DNA from: Ichthyophis bannanicus | Taxonomy: Eukaryota; Chordata; Amphibia; Gymnophiona; Ichthyophiidae | NCBI GenBank assembly: GCA_033557465.1 | Contig: CM066043.1 | Coordinates: 81,870,662-81,934,661 of the forward strand | Length of the DNA: 64,000 bases | Direction: 5' to 3' | Notes under the pieces: model-generated | The model's database searches: none | What the model saw: only the letters and a program-made list of their open reading frames with translations | What the model was told of the DNA's origin: nothing | Shown: piece by piece, positions 23,773 through 34,428 of the stretch | Layout of the letters: each line of letters starts with the position of its first letter | How positions within the stretch are numbered: the stretch's first letter is position 1 | Program-made: the position numbers and the translations under genes

Positions 23773-24162
23773 TAGGACATCGCCTCCTATGCCATGATTT
23801 TTTAATTTCCTCAGAAGTCTCTCATTGGGGACTTTGTCAAAAACACTTTCTGAAAATGCAGATACACTGTATCAACTGGCTCACTGTTATCCCCATGTGT
23901 ATTGACACTTTCAAAAAATGTAGCAGAATGGTGATGTAAGACTTCTCTCGGCTAAATTCATTTTGGCTCTGCCCCATGAAGCCATGACTAGCTATGTGTT
24001 CAGCAATTTTGTTCTTTATAACAGTTTCTACTATCTTGCCTGGTAGTTGTCAGACTCATGGGTCTGTAATTTCCCAGATCACCCCTGGAACATTTTTAAA
24101 AGTTGGGGTTATGTTGCCTACCCTGCAGTCTTCAGGTATCATAGATCTTCTTAATGAAGGTT

Positions 24163-24670
24163 AACATGAGAACATAAGAAATGTATTTAACACATTTTTG
24201 ATATACCATTTTCTACAAGTCAAACGGTTTACATAGAACTGAGTTGATACAATGAACGAGTTACAAGTAACATCTATAACCATCTACAATAAATATGAAA
24301 ATTATTTTAAATGAAAACAGAGAACAATGAACCTTTTGTATGTATCAATACATTTGCACTAATACATATTTAAAGAACTATGTACAGTGGGGAGAAGAGT
24401 AGGGACTTTATGGGGGTGGAGTGGGAGATGAGGGGATTGTTTGTATGAGGTTGTCCTGATCTGTGGTTGTTGGGTGTCTGTTGCAAAAATATTCCAGGAA
24501 GAGGTGGATCTTGAGGTGTTTGTGAAGGTCTGCCAAAGAAATATTTGTGAAAGAAATGCCATACTGGATCAGACCAAGGTCCATCAAGCCCAATGTCCTG
24601 TTTCCAAAAGTGGCCAATCCAGGTCACAAGTACCTGACAAGTTCCTAAAAAGGTACATAGGTTCCACAAA
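24163..24670 (-). mobile_element. CR1 3' UTR, minus strand, interrupted by an L2 tail
   Basis: Minus-strand CR1 ending (TGGCC...CTGTTTCC.., GATCCAGTATGGCATTTCTT, then TATGTTCTCATGTT). It lies immediately 5', on that strand, of the other CR1 copy. It is split after AAGAAATG by an L2 fragment, and that 8-mer is found again on the other side. Confidence 0.8.
24184..24550 (-). mobile_element. L2 3' end inserted in the CR1 tail, 8-bp duplication
   Basis: Minus-strand L2 C-terminus (LKIHLFLEYF, near 24,520-24,480) plus 3' UTR. It ends in a GTAAACCGTTTGACTTG... and GGTATATCAAAA tail, another variant of the L2 tail. Target duplication AAGAAATG at 24,176-24,183 and 24,551-24,558. Confidence 0.75.
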
Positions 24671-25287
24671 GCTTGTCCCAGGAAAAGCAGTGAATTTTCT
24701 TGTTACCGGCTGACTTTGAAAAGCTTCCAGTCCATGCACAAGTTGAGCTCTGGAATGACCGTCTCCCCTTTGCCCAAGAAAACCTCTGCACTCGTCATGT
24801 CATGATCCATGGTTCCACCCTGACCTTGCCCTTACACAACGTCAATTTTGAAAAGTTGAGCACAACAGGTGCAGGCTGTGCATGTCTTTCTCTCAGTGCT
24901 TTCACCACTCTTCACAAGTCAATGATTACTGATACTAAAAAATCATACTTTGATAACCAGATTGCCAACTCTCCTAATCGTTATAAGGAGCTTTACTCGA
25001 TTGTCTCCAATCTACTGGGTGATCTCCCTACTGCTGACCTCCTTGCCCAATATTTCTCTAAGAAAATTTCTGACCTACAAACTGACTTTCCCTCACTCCC
25101 CTCCATCCATGAGTCACCAGACCCCACCTCTCCTCCCTCTGGCCCTGCGCTTTCTCACTCCTAGGATGAATTTAATCCCATTTCGCTGGAAGCCATCAAT
25201 AAAATCCTTTCCTCTGTCAAAAAATCCACAAATGTTTCTGACCTTATTCCCTCATCTTGGATCCCTACTAACACAGTCTTAGATAGT
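24671..25287 (+). mobile_element. L2-like ORF2 linker fragment
   Basis: The 24,700-25,164 frame shows SMITDTKKSYFDNQIANSP, LYSIVSNLLGD and DLLAQYFSKKISDLQTDFP, the conserved linker between endonuclease and RT in L2. The next frame begins ISLEAINKILSSVKKS...SDLIPSSWI. The first 200 bp are not assigned. It stops abruptly where CR1 ORF1 starts. Confidence 0.65.
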
Positions 25288-25308
25288 GCTGGGGAGGAGT
25301 CTTCTGTT

Positions 25309-25713
25309 TTGGTACATGTTGATATCAATGACATAGGAAAATGTGGTAGGGAGGTTCTGGAGGCTAAATTTAGGATTTTAGATAGGAAGTTGAAATCCAG
25401 AACTTCCAGGGTAGCGTTCTCAGAAATGCTTACCATTCTATGTGCAGGACCCAAAAAGCAGGCAGAGCTCCGGAGTCTCAATGTCTGGATGAGACGATGG
25501 TGCAAGAAAGAGGGTTTTGGATTTGTTAGGAACTGTGGAACATTCTGGGGAAAGGAGGGGCTCTTCCAAAGTGATGGGCTTCACTTAAACCAGGATGGAA
25601 CCAGTGGGCTGGCATTAACCTTTAAAAAGGAGGTAGAGCAGCTTTTAAACTACATAATAGGGGAGAGCCGACAGACGCCCAAGAGCGCATGGTTCGGAAC
25701 AATGGATCCTTGA
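25309..25713 (+). pseudogene. CR1 ORF1 esterase-domain remnant
   Basis: A 134-codon open stretch that corresponds to the C-terminal part of the SGNH/GDSL esterase found in CR1 ORF1 proteins. The 'VDIND' motif stands at the position of the GxND block, and 'DGLHLN' supplies the Asp and His of the catalytic set. The nucleophile serine block would lie upstream and is missing, because the copy starts inside the domain at an L2 junction. In CR1 elements this protein is thought to act in membrane or lipid interaction. Here it cannot be functional. Confidence 0.75.
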
Positions 25714-26648
25714 AGGATACTATCAAAAAAATGAAGTTAGGGCACATCAGCAGAGAAGTTCCACTAAAGACAAAGGTAGCCCTGAGTACAGAGCACAAAG
25801 AGCTTAAAGATTCCAAATTACCCATGTCTACCGATAACCAGATTAATATGAATAAAATACAGTCTCTAAAATGCTTGTATGCAAATGATAGAAGTCTAAA
25901 AAATAAGATGGGAGAGTTAGAATAAATAGCACTAAATGAGAAGTTAGATATGACTGGTATCTCAGAGACATGGTGGAAGGAGGACAACCAGTGGGACACT
26001 GTGATACCTGGGTACAAACTATATTGTAATGACAGAGCTGGTCAAATTGGTGGAGAGGTTGCGCTCTATGTTAGAAAGGGCATTGAGTCACAAAGGATTA
26101 AAGTTTTGCAAGAAACAAAATTTGCTATAGAATCTCCATGAATTGAAATTCCATGTAAAAAGGGGAAGGCAGTGGGGTTGTACTATCGACCTCCTAGCCA
26201 GAATGAACAAATGGTTGTTAAAATGCTCAGAGAAATCAGGGAAGTTAACAAACGTTAGAGCCCAGTAATAATAATGGGTGATTTCAATTACCCCAGTATT
26301 GACTGGGTGAGTGTCACAGCAGGAAATGCTAGGGCAATAAAGTTTCTATATGGAATAAATGACTGCTTCTTGGAGCAGCCGGTTCATGAACTGACCAGAG
26401 GGGAAGCCATTTTGGACTTAGTCCTTAGTGGAACACCAGATCTGGTGCAAGAGATAAGGGTGTTGGGGCCACTTGGCAATAGTGATCATAGCATGATCGC
26501 GTTTGATTTAATTAATGGAGGAGGGAAGGTAAGGAAATCCTCAGTAGTTACACCTTTTAACTTTCAAAAGGGAGACTATGATAAAATGAGGAAAATAGTT
26601 GAGAAAAAACTAAAAGGAGCAGTTGCAAAGGTTAAAGACTTACATCTT

Positions 26649-26916
26649 TATAGCAAACAAGCAGTCATGCCTCCACCCGCCCCACCCGCCCTGACTGTAG
26701 CCCCTGTATATAGATACTTAACTGAGTAACTTGTTACTGAATAACTTGTACATAGTTCCCCCCGTTAGCCAAATTGGAACCCCTGTTCTTTGTAAATACA
26801 GTGTGGATGCCGCCGCACCACACTGTACAAATCTGTTTAACTGTAAACCGAGCTGATTTTAAAGAGCGCAGTATAAAAACCCCCTCAAATAAATAAACTA
26901 AATAAATAAATAAATC
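26649..26916 (+). mobile_element. L2 (or SINE) 3' tail inside CR1
   Basis: Sequence unrelated to CR1 ending in CTGTAAACCGAGCTGATTTT, GCGCAGTATAAAAACC and (AAAT)n. This is the L2/SINE tail type. CR1 text continues on both sides (AAAGACTTACATC then AAGCTTGGGTG), and ATC is present at both junctions. Confidence 0.7.
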
Positions 26917-28288
26917 AAGCTTGGGTGTTGTTTAAAAATACTATCTTGAAAGCCCAGATCAACTGTATTCCATGCTTTAAGAAAAGTGGAAGGAAGTCCA
27001 AAAAACTGCCAGCATGGTTTAAAGGTAAGGTCAGAGAGGCCGTTGTTGCCAAAAAAGCATCTTTCAGGAAATGAAAAAAGGAGCCAAATGACGAAAACTG
27101 GAAACAGCACAAACACTGGCAAGTTAAATGCAAGGCATTGATAAGGCAGGTAAACAGAGAATTTGAGAAGAAACTTGTTGTGGAAGCAAAAGCAGGTAAT
27201 AAAGACTTTTTCAAGTACATTCGTAGCAAAAAACCTGAGAGAATATCAGTTGGACCATTAGATGATAGAGGGGTAAAAGGGGCATCAAGAGGGGACAAGG
27301 CTATAGTGAAGAGACTGAATGAATTCTTTGCTTCGGTCTTTACTGAGGAAGATGTAGGGATGTTACCCATGACTGAAGTGGTATTTAAAGGTGATACTGT
27401 GGAAGAATTGAAAGAAATATCGATACACTGGGAAGATGTATTACAACTATTTGATAAACTGAAGAGTAGCAAATCATCTGGACTGGATGATATACAGCCA
27501 GGGATTTAGAAAAAACTGAAATATGAGATTGCAGACCTACTATTAGTAATCTGTGAACTGTCATTAAAATCATCTGTAATACCTGAAGATTGGAGGATGG
27601 CCAATGTAACGCCAGTTTTTAAAAAGGGTTCCAGGGGTGATCCGGGAAACTACAGACCGGTGAGCCTGACATCAGTAATGGGAAATATGGTAGAAACGAT
27701 CATAAAGAACAAAAGTACTCAACATATAGATAGTCATGGCTTAATCGGAGACAGCCAACATGGCTTTAGACAAGGAAGATCTTGTCTTACTAATCTGTTA
27801 TGTTTTTTTGAAGGTGTGAATAAACAGGTAGACAAAGGTGAGTCGGTTGATATTGTGTATTTGGACTTTCAGAAAGCCTTTGACAAGGTCCCTCATCAGA
27901 GACTTTTGGCAAAACTAAAGAGTCATGGGCTAGGAGGCAGTGTACTATTGTGGATCAGGAACTGGTTAAAAGATAGAAAGCAGAGGGTAGGGCTAAATGG
28001 CCAATTTTCCCAATGGAGAAAGGTGAATAGTGGTGTACCCCAGGGATCTGTGCAGGGTCCGCTGCTTTTTTGACATATTCATAAATGATCTGGAAAAGGG
28101 AATAACGAGTGAGGTTATCACATTTGCAGATGACACAAAACTATTTAAAGTTGTTAAAACCCAAGAGGATTGGGGAAAATTGCAAGAGCATCTTGATAAA
28201 TTGGAAGACTGGACATCCAAATGGCAGATGAAATTTAATGTGGACAAGTGCAAAGTTATGCACCTAGGGAAGAACAACCCAAACTATA

Positions 28289-28615
28289 AAATACTGTATT
28301 CAGTTTAAGATCTTTATTCTGGTCCATAAAACACTCCATTCTGGGATTCCTTCTTAACTCTCTTGTCTCCAGAGGCATTTTAGAAGCCAGGTCTGTGGCC
28401 ACCTAAGACTGAACAGGAGCATGGTGGAGGCATGGCTAGGGCATTCCCTTGAATCTCGATGTCCCTACCTGATCTCAGACAGATCCTGGTCTTCTGGAGT
28501 CACGTCTAAGGTTAGATGTGCTCCAGGCACGAACAGTGCTCATTTGCCTGAACTACATCCAGAGGGTGCAGTAAAGAAAGCCATCTATCATCCCCAGCAC
28601 TCAGTACAATTTCAG
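28289..28615. other. Possible L2-like fragment, otherwise unassigned
   Basis: 28,310-28,370 translated on the plus strand resembles the L2 segment 'FKIL.LVHK.LH.GIPS' with later frames broken. The rest shows nothing I recognise. Confidence 0.3.
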
Positions 28616-28686
28616 TGATAGCAGCAGTGGGATTTGAACCCAGGCTTCCCCATTCCTAGCCCACTACTCTAACCATTACCCAGGTT
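28616..28686 (-). mobile_element. tRNA-derived SINE head, minus strand
   Basis: On the minus strand an A-box-like TGGTTAGAGTAGTGGGCT (28,674-28,657) is followed by a B-box-like GGTTCAAATCCC (28,640-28,629). The spacing is tRNA-like, but the region cannot fold as a full tRNA. It matches the head of the SINE at 43,366, without that SINE's tail. Confidence 0.6.
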
Positions 28687-31284
28687 GTGCAATACTATTC
28701 TGGGGACATCTATGTAGACGCCCCCACAAACATCCATTTTGGGCATATCCACGTCTGTGAAATCATGTCTGCTTGCTTTTTTTCAGATATTCTGGCTTAG
28801 ATGTCCCAGATTGTACTTGGACATTCTTTCTGAAATTCTGCTCTATATTTCTAAAATTCCTCCTTTTTTCATAAAAGAAGTTAATTTTTGGATGGTGAAC
28901 TATCTAAGAGGGTAAGACAGGAAAAACAATCTTCATTGCCTCTGTCCCCACTGAAATTGCAGACAGAGGTGGTGGTAGTCCATGGAGTCTGGGACGCTAC
29001 TTCAAAATTGGGGACAATCCAAGAAAATCGGGGACATTTGTAACCTTATATTGCTGACATTATCCAGTGGCCTATGAACTGCATCATTGACGATCAGGGG
29101 TGGATTTCCCTGTTGGGATACTGGGCATCCCCCAGTGGGCCACTGATTTAAACTAACCTCAGCAATAGGTTCTCTCCAGGTCTATTCTCTTAAAGGGGCA
29201 GGGGTTTGAAGACCAGTAGTATAGGAGTAGCTGTCAGCCCATGCCTTTAACAGGACAGATTGGGAGGGGATATACTGCTGCTGCAGTTTTTTATATTAAT
29301 TACAGACTTTGCTCATGCAGTGATGACGCTGGGACATGGGACGATAACGCTGGAGCTGTGAGCAATAAAATATGCATCACAGGTTAAGAGGAGAATGGGG
29401 AAAGAGAGAGAAATTGACAAGAGTACAGGGGAGAAAGAATCCTCAGACCCGGATTGATTTTTCGCTACAATCTGCCCTTGGCAACAATGTCCCATACACC
29501 CCGCAAAAAATGATATTTTCTTCATCTGAAGAGGCATGATGTTGGCCTTCCATGCTCTATGAGGAGCAGCAATTTTCAAAACAGGGACTGTGAACTAATA
29601 TCAAAGCCCGAATCATGATCAGTGAGCCAGCAGTCCTTTGGCAGTCCTTCGGCTTAGAGTCCTTGTTATGCAGGAAACTCATGAAAGAGGCTGCGTTTTC
29701 ACATCTCTGGAAGAAACCCACCAGTGCTTGCTCTTCACGATGTCAGCTGCAGCCCAGTCCAGGACATTCATGATGAGATTAGAAGATCTGGGAAGAGATC
29801 CTGCATGGTCAGATGGGTAAGAGGATATTTCCTGGGGAGGAAAGAAACCCTACACGCCCCCTCCTTGAGAGTGTCCCCCATTCTTGGATCTTTAGATGGA
29901 ACACCTCTCCACTCACACCCAGAATTTCAGTTTACACCATTGGCATTCTCTAAGGACTCCATGGCTAGAATATAAAGGGCAATCTCAGAGCTCACAGCAT
30001 GATTTCCAAAGTAATGCAGTACAAACAGTTCCTGCTGTCTTCATAAGAGTGGTCCGCTGTTAGCGTGATGCAAGGTAATTATATACCTGATGAACACAGT
30101 GTTCAGTTCTGCATCTCTAATTATCTCCAGAAAGCAAGGTTGCCGTTATAAGGAGCTCGACATTATGGGACCTGTGCAAATTCCACACTCATCCGTTGTT
30201 CTGTGCTACTCCCATTAGAGAATGTTTGTGTATACACATGCATATTTATGGGTAATTCAGCAGGCCCAGTGTTATGAGCTGTATAATAGTCAGATTCTTC
30301 TAAGAGGAAGGAGAGATCAAACACACCCAACACACGCTGCACTGTTCTTCCCAAAGTGATCACAAATATTCTGCCCTATTATACATCATGACATGTGTAT
30401 GCTCTGCACTGTATGCGACTGCTTTTATTTGACTGTCTATACTGCTGTTGTCTATCACAATCTACACTGTGTGCTTGTGTGCACCATATAAATCCCATAA
30501 GTGTTTGCCTGCAAATCCAGGTTTTACTCTGGTAGAACTTGCCATCGGTTAGTTCCTCTGCTTGCAGCTGTGATAAAGATCAGGAGCTGGTAATGGTTAA
30601 TTAGTTAGCCCTTGCTATCATGAATAATAATCACTGTCACTATGTGTGGGTGAGGAAGCATAGTTTGGTCCTGGAAGAAGGTGACATACAGAGTGAACTT
30701 TTGTGTTTCTTGATATATCCACAGATTTGTATAACAATATGTGCTAAGCAGGTGGTGTGTCTAGGTCCATACTGAAGTGTGTGTGTGTAGCCCATTGAGT
30801 GAGTGATCATATTTTTGTGGATATGGACATTATAGAGGCAATCTGAGGAGGATTAGGCACAATTTACACATGCAAAAAACCTGAATTATCTATGCAAATC
30901 AGCATGATTTATACTTGGAAGAGGTAGCTCATAGAAATGTTAAGAGAGCATGTTTTGGGCAGTCCTTCAAAGGCAAACCCTTCGTATTTCACAATGGCAA
31001 TAAATATATACTGCAAAAAATTTCTACATCGGCATTTACACCTGCTATGAGTTACTCATAACCACTGGCAAAGTGCTCATTTGGGAATGGGGTTTGGCAG
31101 TGGAGGGGAAGAGGAGACTGGGCATACCTCTCCTGAGTTTCCAACCACAACACGATTGCAAAAGTTTGAGTTTCAGAGCTTGTCTCTATAATTGTCTCCT
31201 CTCGGACATGCAGTTTTACAAAATCCACCACCTACATGTATAAGGAGCAAAACTGTCACTTACACATGTGGTATTGTTACTTAC
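28687..31284. other. No recognisable gene; one small repeat trace
   Basis: About 2.6 kb without motif-bearing frames. 28,995-29,035 (GGGGACAATCCAAGAAAATC) resembles the right end of the TTAA-flanked element at 46.7 kb, so a fragment of that family may be present. The rest is candidate unique DNA. Confidence 0.4.
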
Positions 31285-31479
31285 GGGCCCAATATCGGAA
31301 AGGCATTTACATGGTTTACAGCTCAGTAAACAGTGTAAATGCCTTAAACAGGAATATTTAACAGCACCTACTGTCACCCTGCACCCACTCCCTAACCTTG
31401 AGGGTTAAGGAGGGATGTGCCTTGTGTAGTTGTGGGGGCCAATGAAAGTCGGGAACAAGAGATTTATATTTACAAGGAT

Positions 31480-31485
31480 TTTATT
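31480..31485 (-). promoter_or_regulatory. Candidate poly(A) signal AATAAA of the LTR-like insertion
   Basis: AATAAA on the minus strand, 110 bp from the CA end of the inserted element and downstream of its ORF. The position fits an LTR R region. No convincing TATA box at the right distance upstream was found. Confidence 0.4.
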
Positions 31486-31801
31486 TTCCCCGCTCCTTGG
31501 TGGACAGGAACAGGTGAGAAGGATAACCAAATCAAGAACAACGCAAATTACAGGCTTTCAATACTGTGCTTCAGCCAAATCTCCACTGAGGAAGGACATT
31601 ACACCATGTGTCTTCTCTGTGCTGTATTTACAAATACTCTGGTAAGAAATAATACTGCTTTTCTCTTGCAATCAGGTTACAGTCCAGCTTATTTCAGTGC
31701 TTCATAGGCTTTCCTTTCAGTTGCTCAAACAGTATTCATTTCATAAGCTTTTCACATATCTTTGGTTAACATAACCAGAATAAAATATCAGGTATAATCA
31801 T

Positions 31802-32953
31802 TCAAGCTTGGCTCTTATCAGCTCTATCTATTAGACCAATCGAGCAGTCCATCGGCTGGTTAACATCAATCATGGGAACTGGAGCCGGTGTGGGAATTCC
31901 TATTTCAGGATTACTTCCTGCTTGAATGCAAGTCTGTTCTGAAACAGCTCTTCTATTTAGGAATTGTTTGAATTCATTCAGGAGTAGTTCTGCCTGTCTT
32001 CTAGCAGGACTACTGGGTGAACCTTCTCCTTGCTTGGGCAGGTAATTATCTGCTTCTGGTAAACAAACAATGCTCTCCCTGTTTAGACACTCTGTGCCCG
32101 TGGTGGAGTTACCCCTCCCCCACTTATCTCTGTTAGTGAGTGTTGGAATCACACGTTCCTCTGCACGAGCTCTGCTCTTAAAGAAAGCTTCAAAGGTAGG
32201 ACCTTCTGTATCAGTGTAGCCTAATTCTCTTGTAAACAGTTTAGCTGAGTTCCTCTCATCAGCTTGCTTGTTAAAAGCAGGAACTGTTGGCTGAGAAAAG
32301 CTTGGCTTAGTTAAAGAGCATTCAGGCTGTAACCAACGTCTCTCACATTGCCTGAAACTATCCTGTACTTTAAAATCAGGATTCCCTCTTTCTGGCTTGT
32401 AAAACTTGTTAAAGGAATTAAGTGCAGCAGGTACCTTAAAATGAGGCTTGTCAGAAAATGCCTTGCCAGCGTGCCTTTCTCTCCAAGGGTAAATGCTGTC
32501 TTCCAACAACCTAGGCTTTACTCCTGGTTCTGAATCAGTTTCCCTTCTGTTGCAGCTGGGCAGTATTTCTGTAGCAGGGTCAAAGGGTTCTGCATTCAAG
32601 AGAGCTTCTTGCCTTCCCAATGCCTTTTGCCTTCTCTCTTGTGGATTCAAACCACCTTCACTTCTCATTCCATTTGTAGTGCTCACGTCTCCATTCCTTC
32701 TCATCACCGTCCTACTCCTTCTCCTTCTCAATCCACTGTCTTCCCTCTCTCTGCTTAACAAGGGGCCCCTGCTCTGGGAAGCCCGCCTCCTACTAGGGCG
32801 TGCCCAATCCACAGCTCTGCTTCTCTCCTCCCCTGAGGTGAGCTGATTAGTTGCCTGTAGGTTATGCTGAGAATGGAAAACCCTGTCTTTTCTTGCAATA
32901 CCTGAACCAACCAGAGGGTCAGTATCAGTTTCCATGGCTTCTGAGGTTGCCAC
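31802..32953 (-). CDS. Uncharacterised 377-383 residue ORF within the LTR-like insertion
   Basis: The longest uninterrupted frame in the window. The frame is open from a GTG at 32,953, but the first ATG is at 32,935, giving 377 residues. I prefer the ATG because this is eukaryotic DNA. The protein is hydrophilic and basic in its first third, with an arginine-rich stretch (RRRRSRTVMRR, roughly residues 73-83 from the ATG), then acidic/basic mixed sequence rich in N, E, F and P. It ends in a segment with QAELLLNEFKQFLNRR and a P/I-rich C-terminus. I see no signal peptide, membrane span, zinc knuckle, protease or polymerase motif. A Gag-like or accessory (U3-encoded) retroviral protein is possible, but I do not recognise it. 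It starts about 27 bp inside the element end, and a poly(A) signal lies 316 bp past the stop. Confidence 0.5.
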   Translation of the reverse strand: MATSEAMETDTDPLVGSGIARKDRVFHSQHNLQATNQLTSGEERSRAVDWARPSRRRASQSRGPLLSREREDSGLRRRRSRTVMRRNGDVSTTNGMRSEGGLNPQERRQKALGRQEALLNAEPFDPATEILPSCNRRETDSEPGVKPRLLEDSIYPWRERHAGKAFSDKPHFKVPAALNSFNKFYKPERGNPDFKVQDSFRQCERRWLQPECSLTKPSFSQPTVPAFNKQADERNSAKLFTRELGYTDTEGPTFEAFFKSRARAEERVIPTLTNRDKWGRGNSTTGTECLNRESIVCLPEADNYLPKQGEGSPSSPARRQAELLLNEFKQFLNRRAVSEQTCIQAGSNPEIGIPTPAPVPMIDVNQPMDCSIGLIDRADKSQA

Positions 32954-33995
32954 TGCGTCACACTACACAGTTAGTGTCGTTGAATATCCCAGTCCATGTC
33001 CCCTACATGCCCGGTTGGTGTGTCAGGGGCGTGCTGGGGCACAGCAGAGGCGGCGAGTACCGATAGCCAGGTTACGGTGATATTGCACCGCTACTCGGTT
33101 AGGGAACCGTAGCTAAAACTAGGCAAACTTTTGGCTCGCCTAGTTTTAGCTGTGGATGCTAACCGAGTAGCATTGCAATATCGCTGCTACCTGGTTAGCC
33201 TCGGCGGCTCTGGGGCTTGTGCGGCAACCCGCGGCATTAAATATCCAGGGTTAGGGGTCTGTGGACAGGGCTATGTACTGATGTGGCACATAGCCCACCC
33301 AAATTAATATTGGGCCGTACATGTATAAAACCCTCGTTTTAACTACTGTCCTTTGTAAAATAGCGTCTTTTGATATGTGCAGCCAAATGTACACAAGTTT
33401 GATATATATATCTGGAATGACTTTCAAGAAAGTTGTGCTTGAAAAAAGTGAAGTGTTTCTGCGAAAGGTGAAAAAGCAAAAACGGCCAAAATGGATGACA
33501 AAAGAAACACAGAGAAGCTAAAGCCAGAGGAGAAAGAGGCAATTAAAGAACAAGACAGACAAATGTGCTAGAAAATGAGACAAGGAGAGAAACTACAATG
33601 GGGCATGTAAGGAAATAGAATCAGAAACGATCAGAGTAAGAACAAAACTGGCTTTCCAAAGCTAAAGAGTTAAAGAGAAAATTCCAGCCTCAAACTCAAA
33701 GATCCATATTGAATGATGCTGAGAAGATCAAGAAAAGATGCAAAGAATATGAAGAGTCATTATACCATAAAGATCAAGTGGATCAACAGCCATGTCAACA
33801 TTTACGTTACAATCAGAATTTTTGGTGAGCATTGAAAGCATTATCAAAGAATAAAGCACCAGGCATTGATGATATTCCCACTGGAGAATTTACAGCAATT
33901 GGATGCAGCTGTTGCAATACTTACAGGGCTTAGCCAGGAAATCTGGAAGAAAATATCATGGCCAACTGACTGGAAAAGATCTGTGGTCCCATTAC

Positions 33996-34428
33996 TGAAA
34001 GGCATTTACTCGGTTTACAGAACTGTAAACCATGTAAATGCCCCTAAGCGGAATATTCAGCGGCACTAACACGGTTAGTGTGCTGGATATCCGCAGCTGC
34101 CAGCTCTACATATCCTGATGCTAACCGCTTAGCAATGGGACATCTCGAGGGCAATCTGGGGCGGAGCTGATCACAAACCGGTCAGTGACAATATCGAACC
34201 ACTGCCTGGTTTGTGATATGTGGTGAAAGTCAGGCATGGGAAACCCTGGTCTAACTTTCACTGTGTATTGCTAACTAGGCAGCGATTCAATATCACCACT
34301 GTCCAGTTAGCGATCAGGCTATGCGGCAACCCTGGATATTCAATGCCGGAGGTGGATATGACCCCGGCACTGAATATCCAAGTTTAATGCTCAGCGCCGG
34401 CAACTAACAAGTGCTGAATATCGGGCCC
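33996..34428. mobile_element. Palindromic MITE inserted in RTE
   Basis: Same family as the 31.3-33.3 kb element: GGCATTTACTCGGTTTACAG, AATATTCAGCGGCACTAACA and the right end TGCTGAATATCGGGCCC. It splits the RTE RT domain between the VVPLL.K and KGD codons. The left end is blurred because RTE and MITE text are alike there. Confidence 0.65.

Larger units (their letters stand above)
22400..24162 (-). mobile_element. CR1 LINE, minus strand, split by two MITEs
   Basis: Minus-strand frames run from the RT start near 24,150 through [17 protein letters not shown] (23,340-23,290, catalytic box) and WRVGLNDQFSEWRKVNSG (23,450-23,400). They continue to the FFTQRIIKPWN equivalent near 22,470. The 5' part and the 3' UTR are missing. 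Two MITEs sit inside at 23,031-23,188 and 23,472-23,772. Removing them rejoins recognisable CR1 text on both sides. Confidence 0.8.
25288..28288 (+). mobile_element. CR1 LINE with ORF1 esterase remnant, EN and RT; 3' truncated
   Basis: The most complete CR1 here. 25,309-25,713 encodes the end of the ORF1 SGNH-esterase domain: LVHV/HVDINDIGK (ND block), LNVWMRRWCKKEGFGF and SDGLHLNQDG, with the Asp-x-x-His pair. ORF2 follows with EN motifs TGISETWWKEDNQWD, GEVALYVRKGI, IMGDFNYPSIDW, FLEQPVHELTRGEAILDLVL and GNSDHSMIAFDLI. Then come the linker and [79 protein letters not shown] and FADDTKLF. There are stops at about 25,923, 26,139 and 27,507 and a frameshift at about 28,070. An L2-type tail interrupts it at 26,649-26,916. 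The copy ends at 28,288, before the thumb and 3' UTR. Confidence 0.9.
31372..32962 (-). mobile_element. LTR-like insertion (TG...CA, 4-bp target duplication) carrying one long ORF
   Basis: The inserted block begins TGTCACCCTG and ends GCGTCACA on the plus strand, so its outer bases are TG and CA with short inverted ends (TGTGAC and TGTCAC). It is bracketed by CTAC at 31,368-31,371 and 32,963-32,966. Joining the flanks restores the same-length alignment with the undisturbed relative near 34,073, so the limits are well supported. On the minus strand an AATAAA lies at 31,485-31,480, about 110 bp before the end, as in the R region of an LTR. The long ORF fills the first 1.15 kb. A solo LTR of an endogenous retrovirus-like element with an ORF in U3 is my reading. 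A small DNA transposon with 4-bp target duplications is the alternative. Confidence 0.6.
31285..33317. mobile_element. Palindromic MITE split by a 1.59-kb insertion
   Basis: Left end GGGCCCAATATCGG and right end ATATTGGGCC are inverted over about 10 bp. TAC lies next to both ends, which could be a 3-bp target duplication. Inside, AAACTAGGCAAACTTTTGG and its inverse partner CTCGCCTAGTTTTAGC form a foldback near 33,115-33,160. Without the insertion (31,372-32,962) the element would be about 440 bp and would align with the related copy at 33,996-34,428. Confidence 0.65.

Noticed and set aside
31463..31471. TATAAAT on the minus strand in the LTR-like insertion as a promoter
   Set aside because: It lies after the poly(A) signal in the direction of transcription, so it is misplaced for an LTR TATA box.
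32755..32961. Overlapping 68-codon frame and GTG starts at the edge of the LTR-like insertion
   Set aside because: GTG is not a usual eukaryotic start. The frame overlaps the long ORF in another phase and has no motif.
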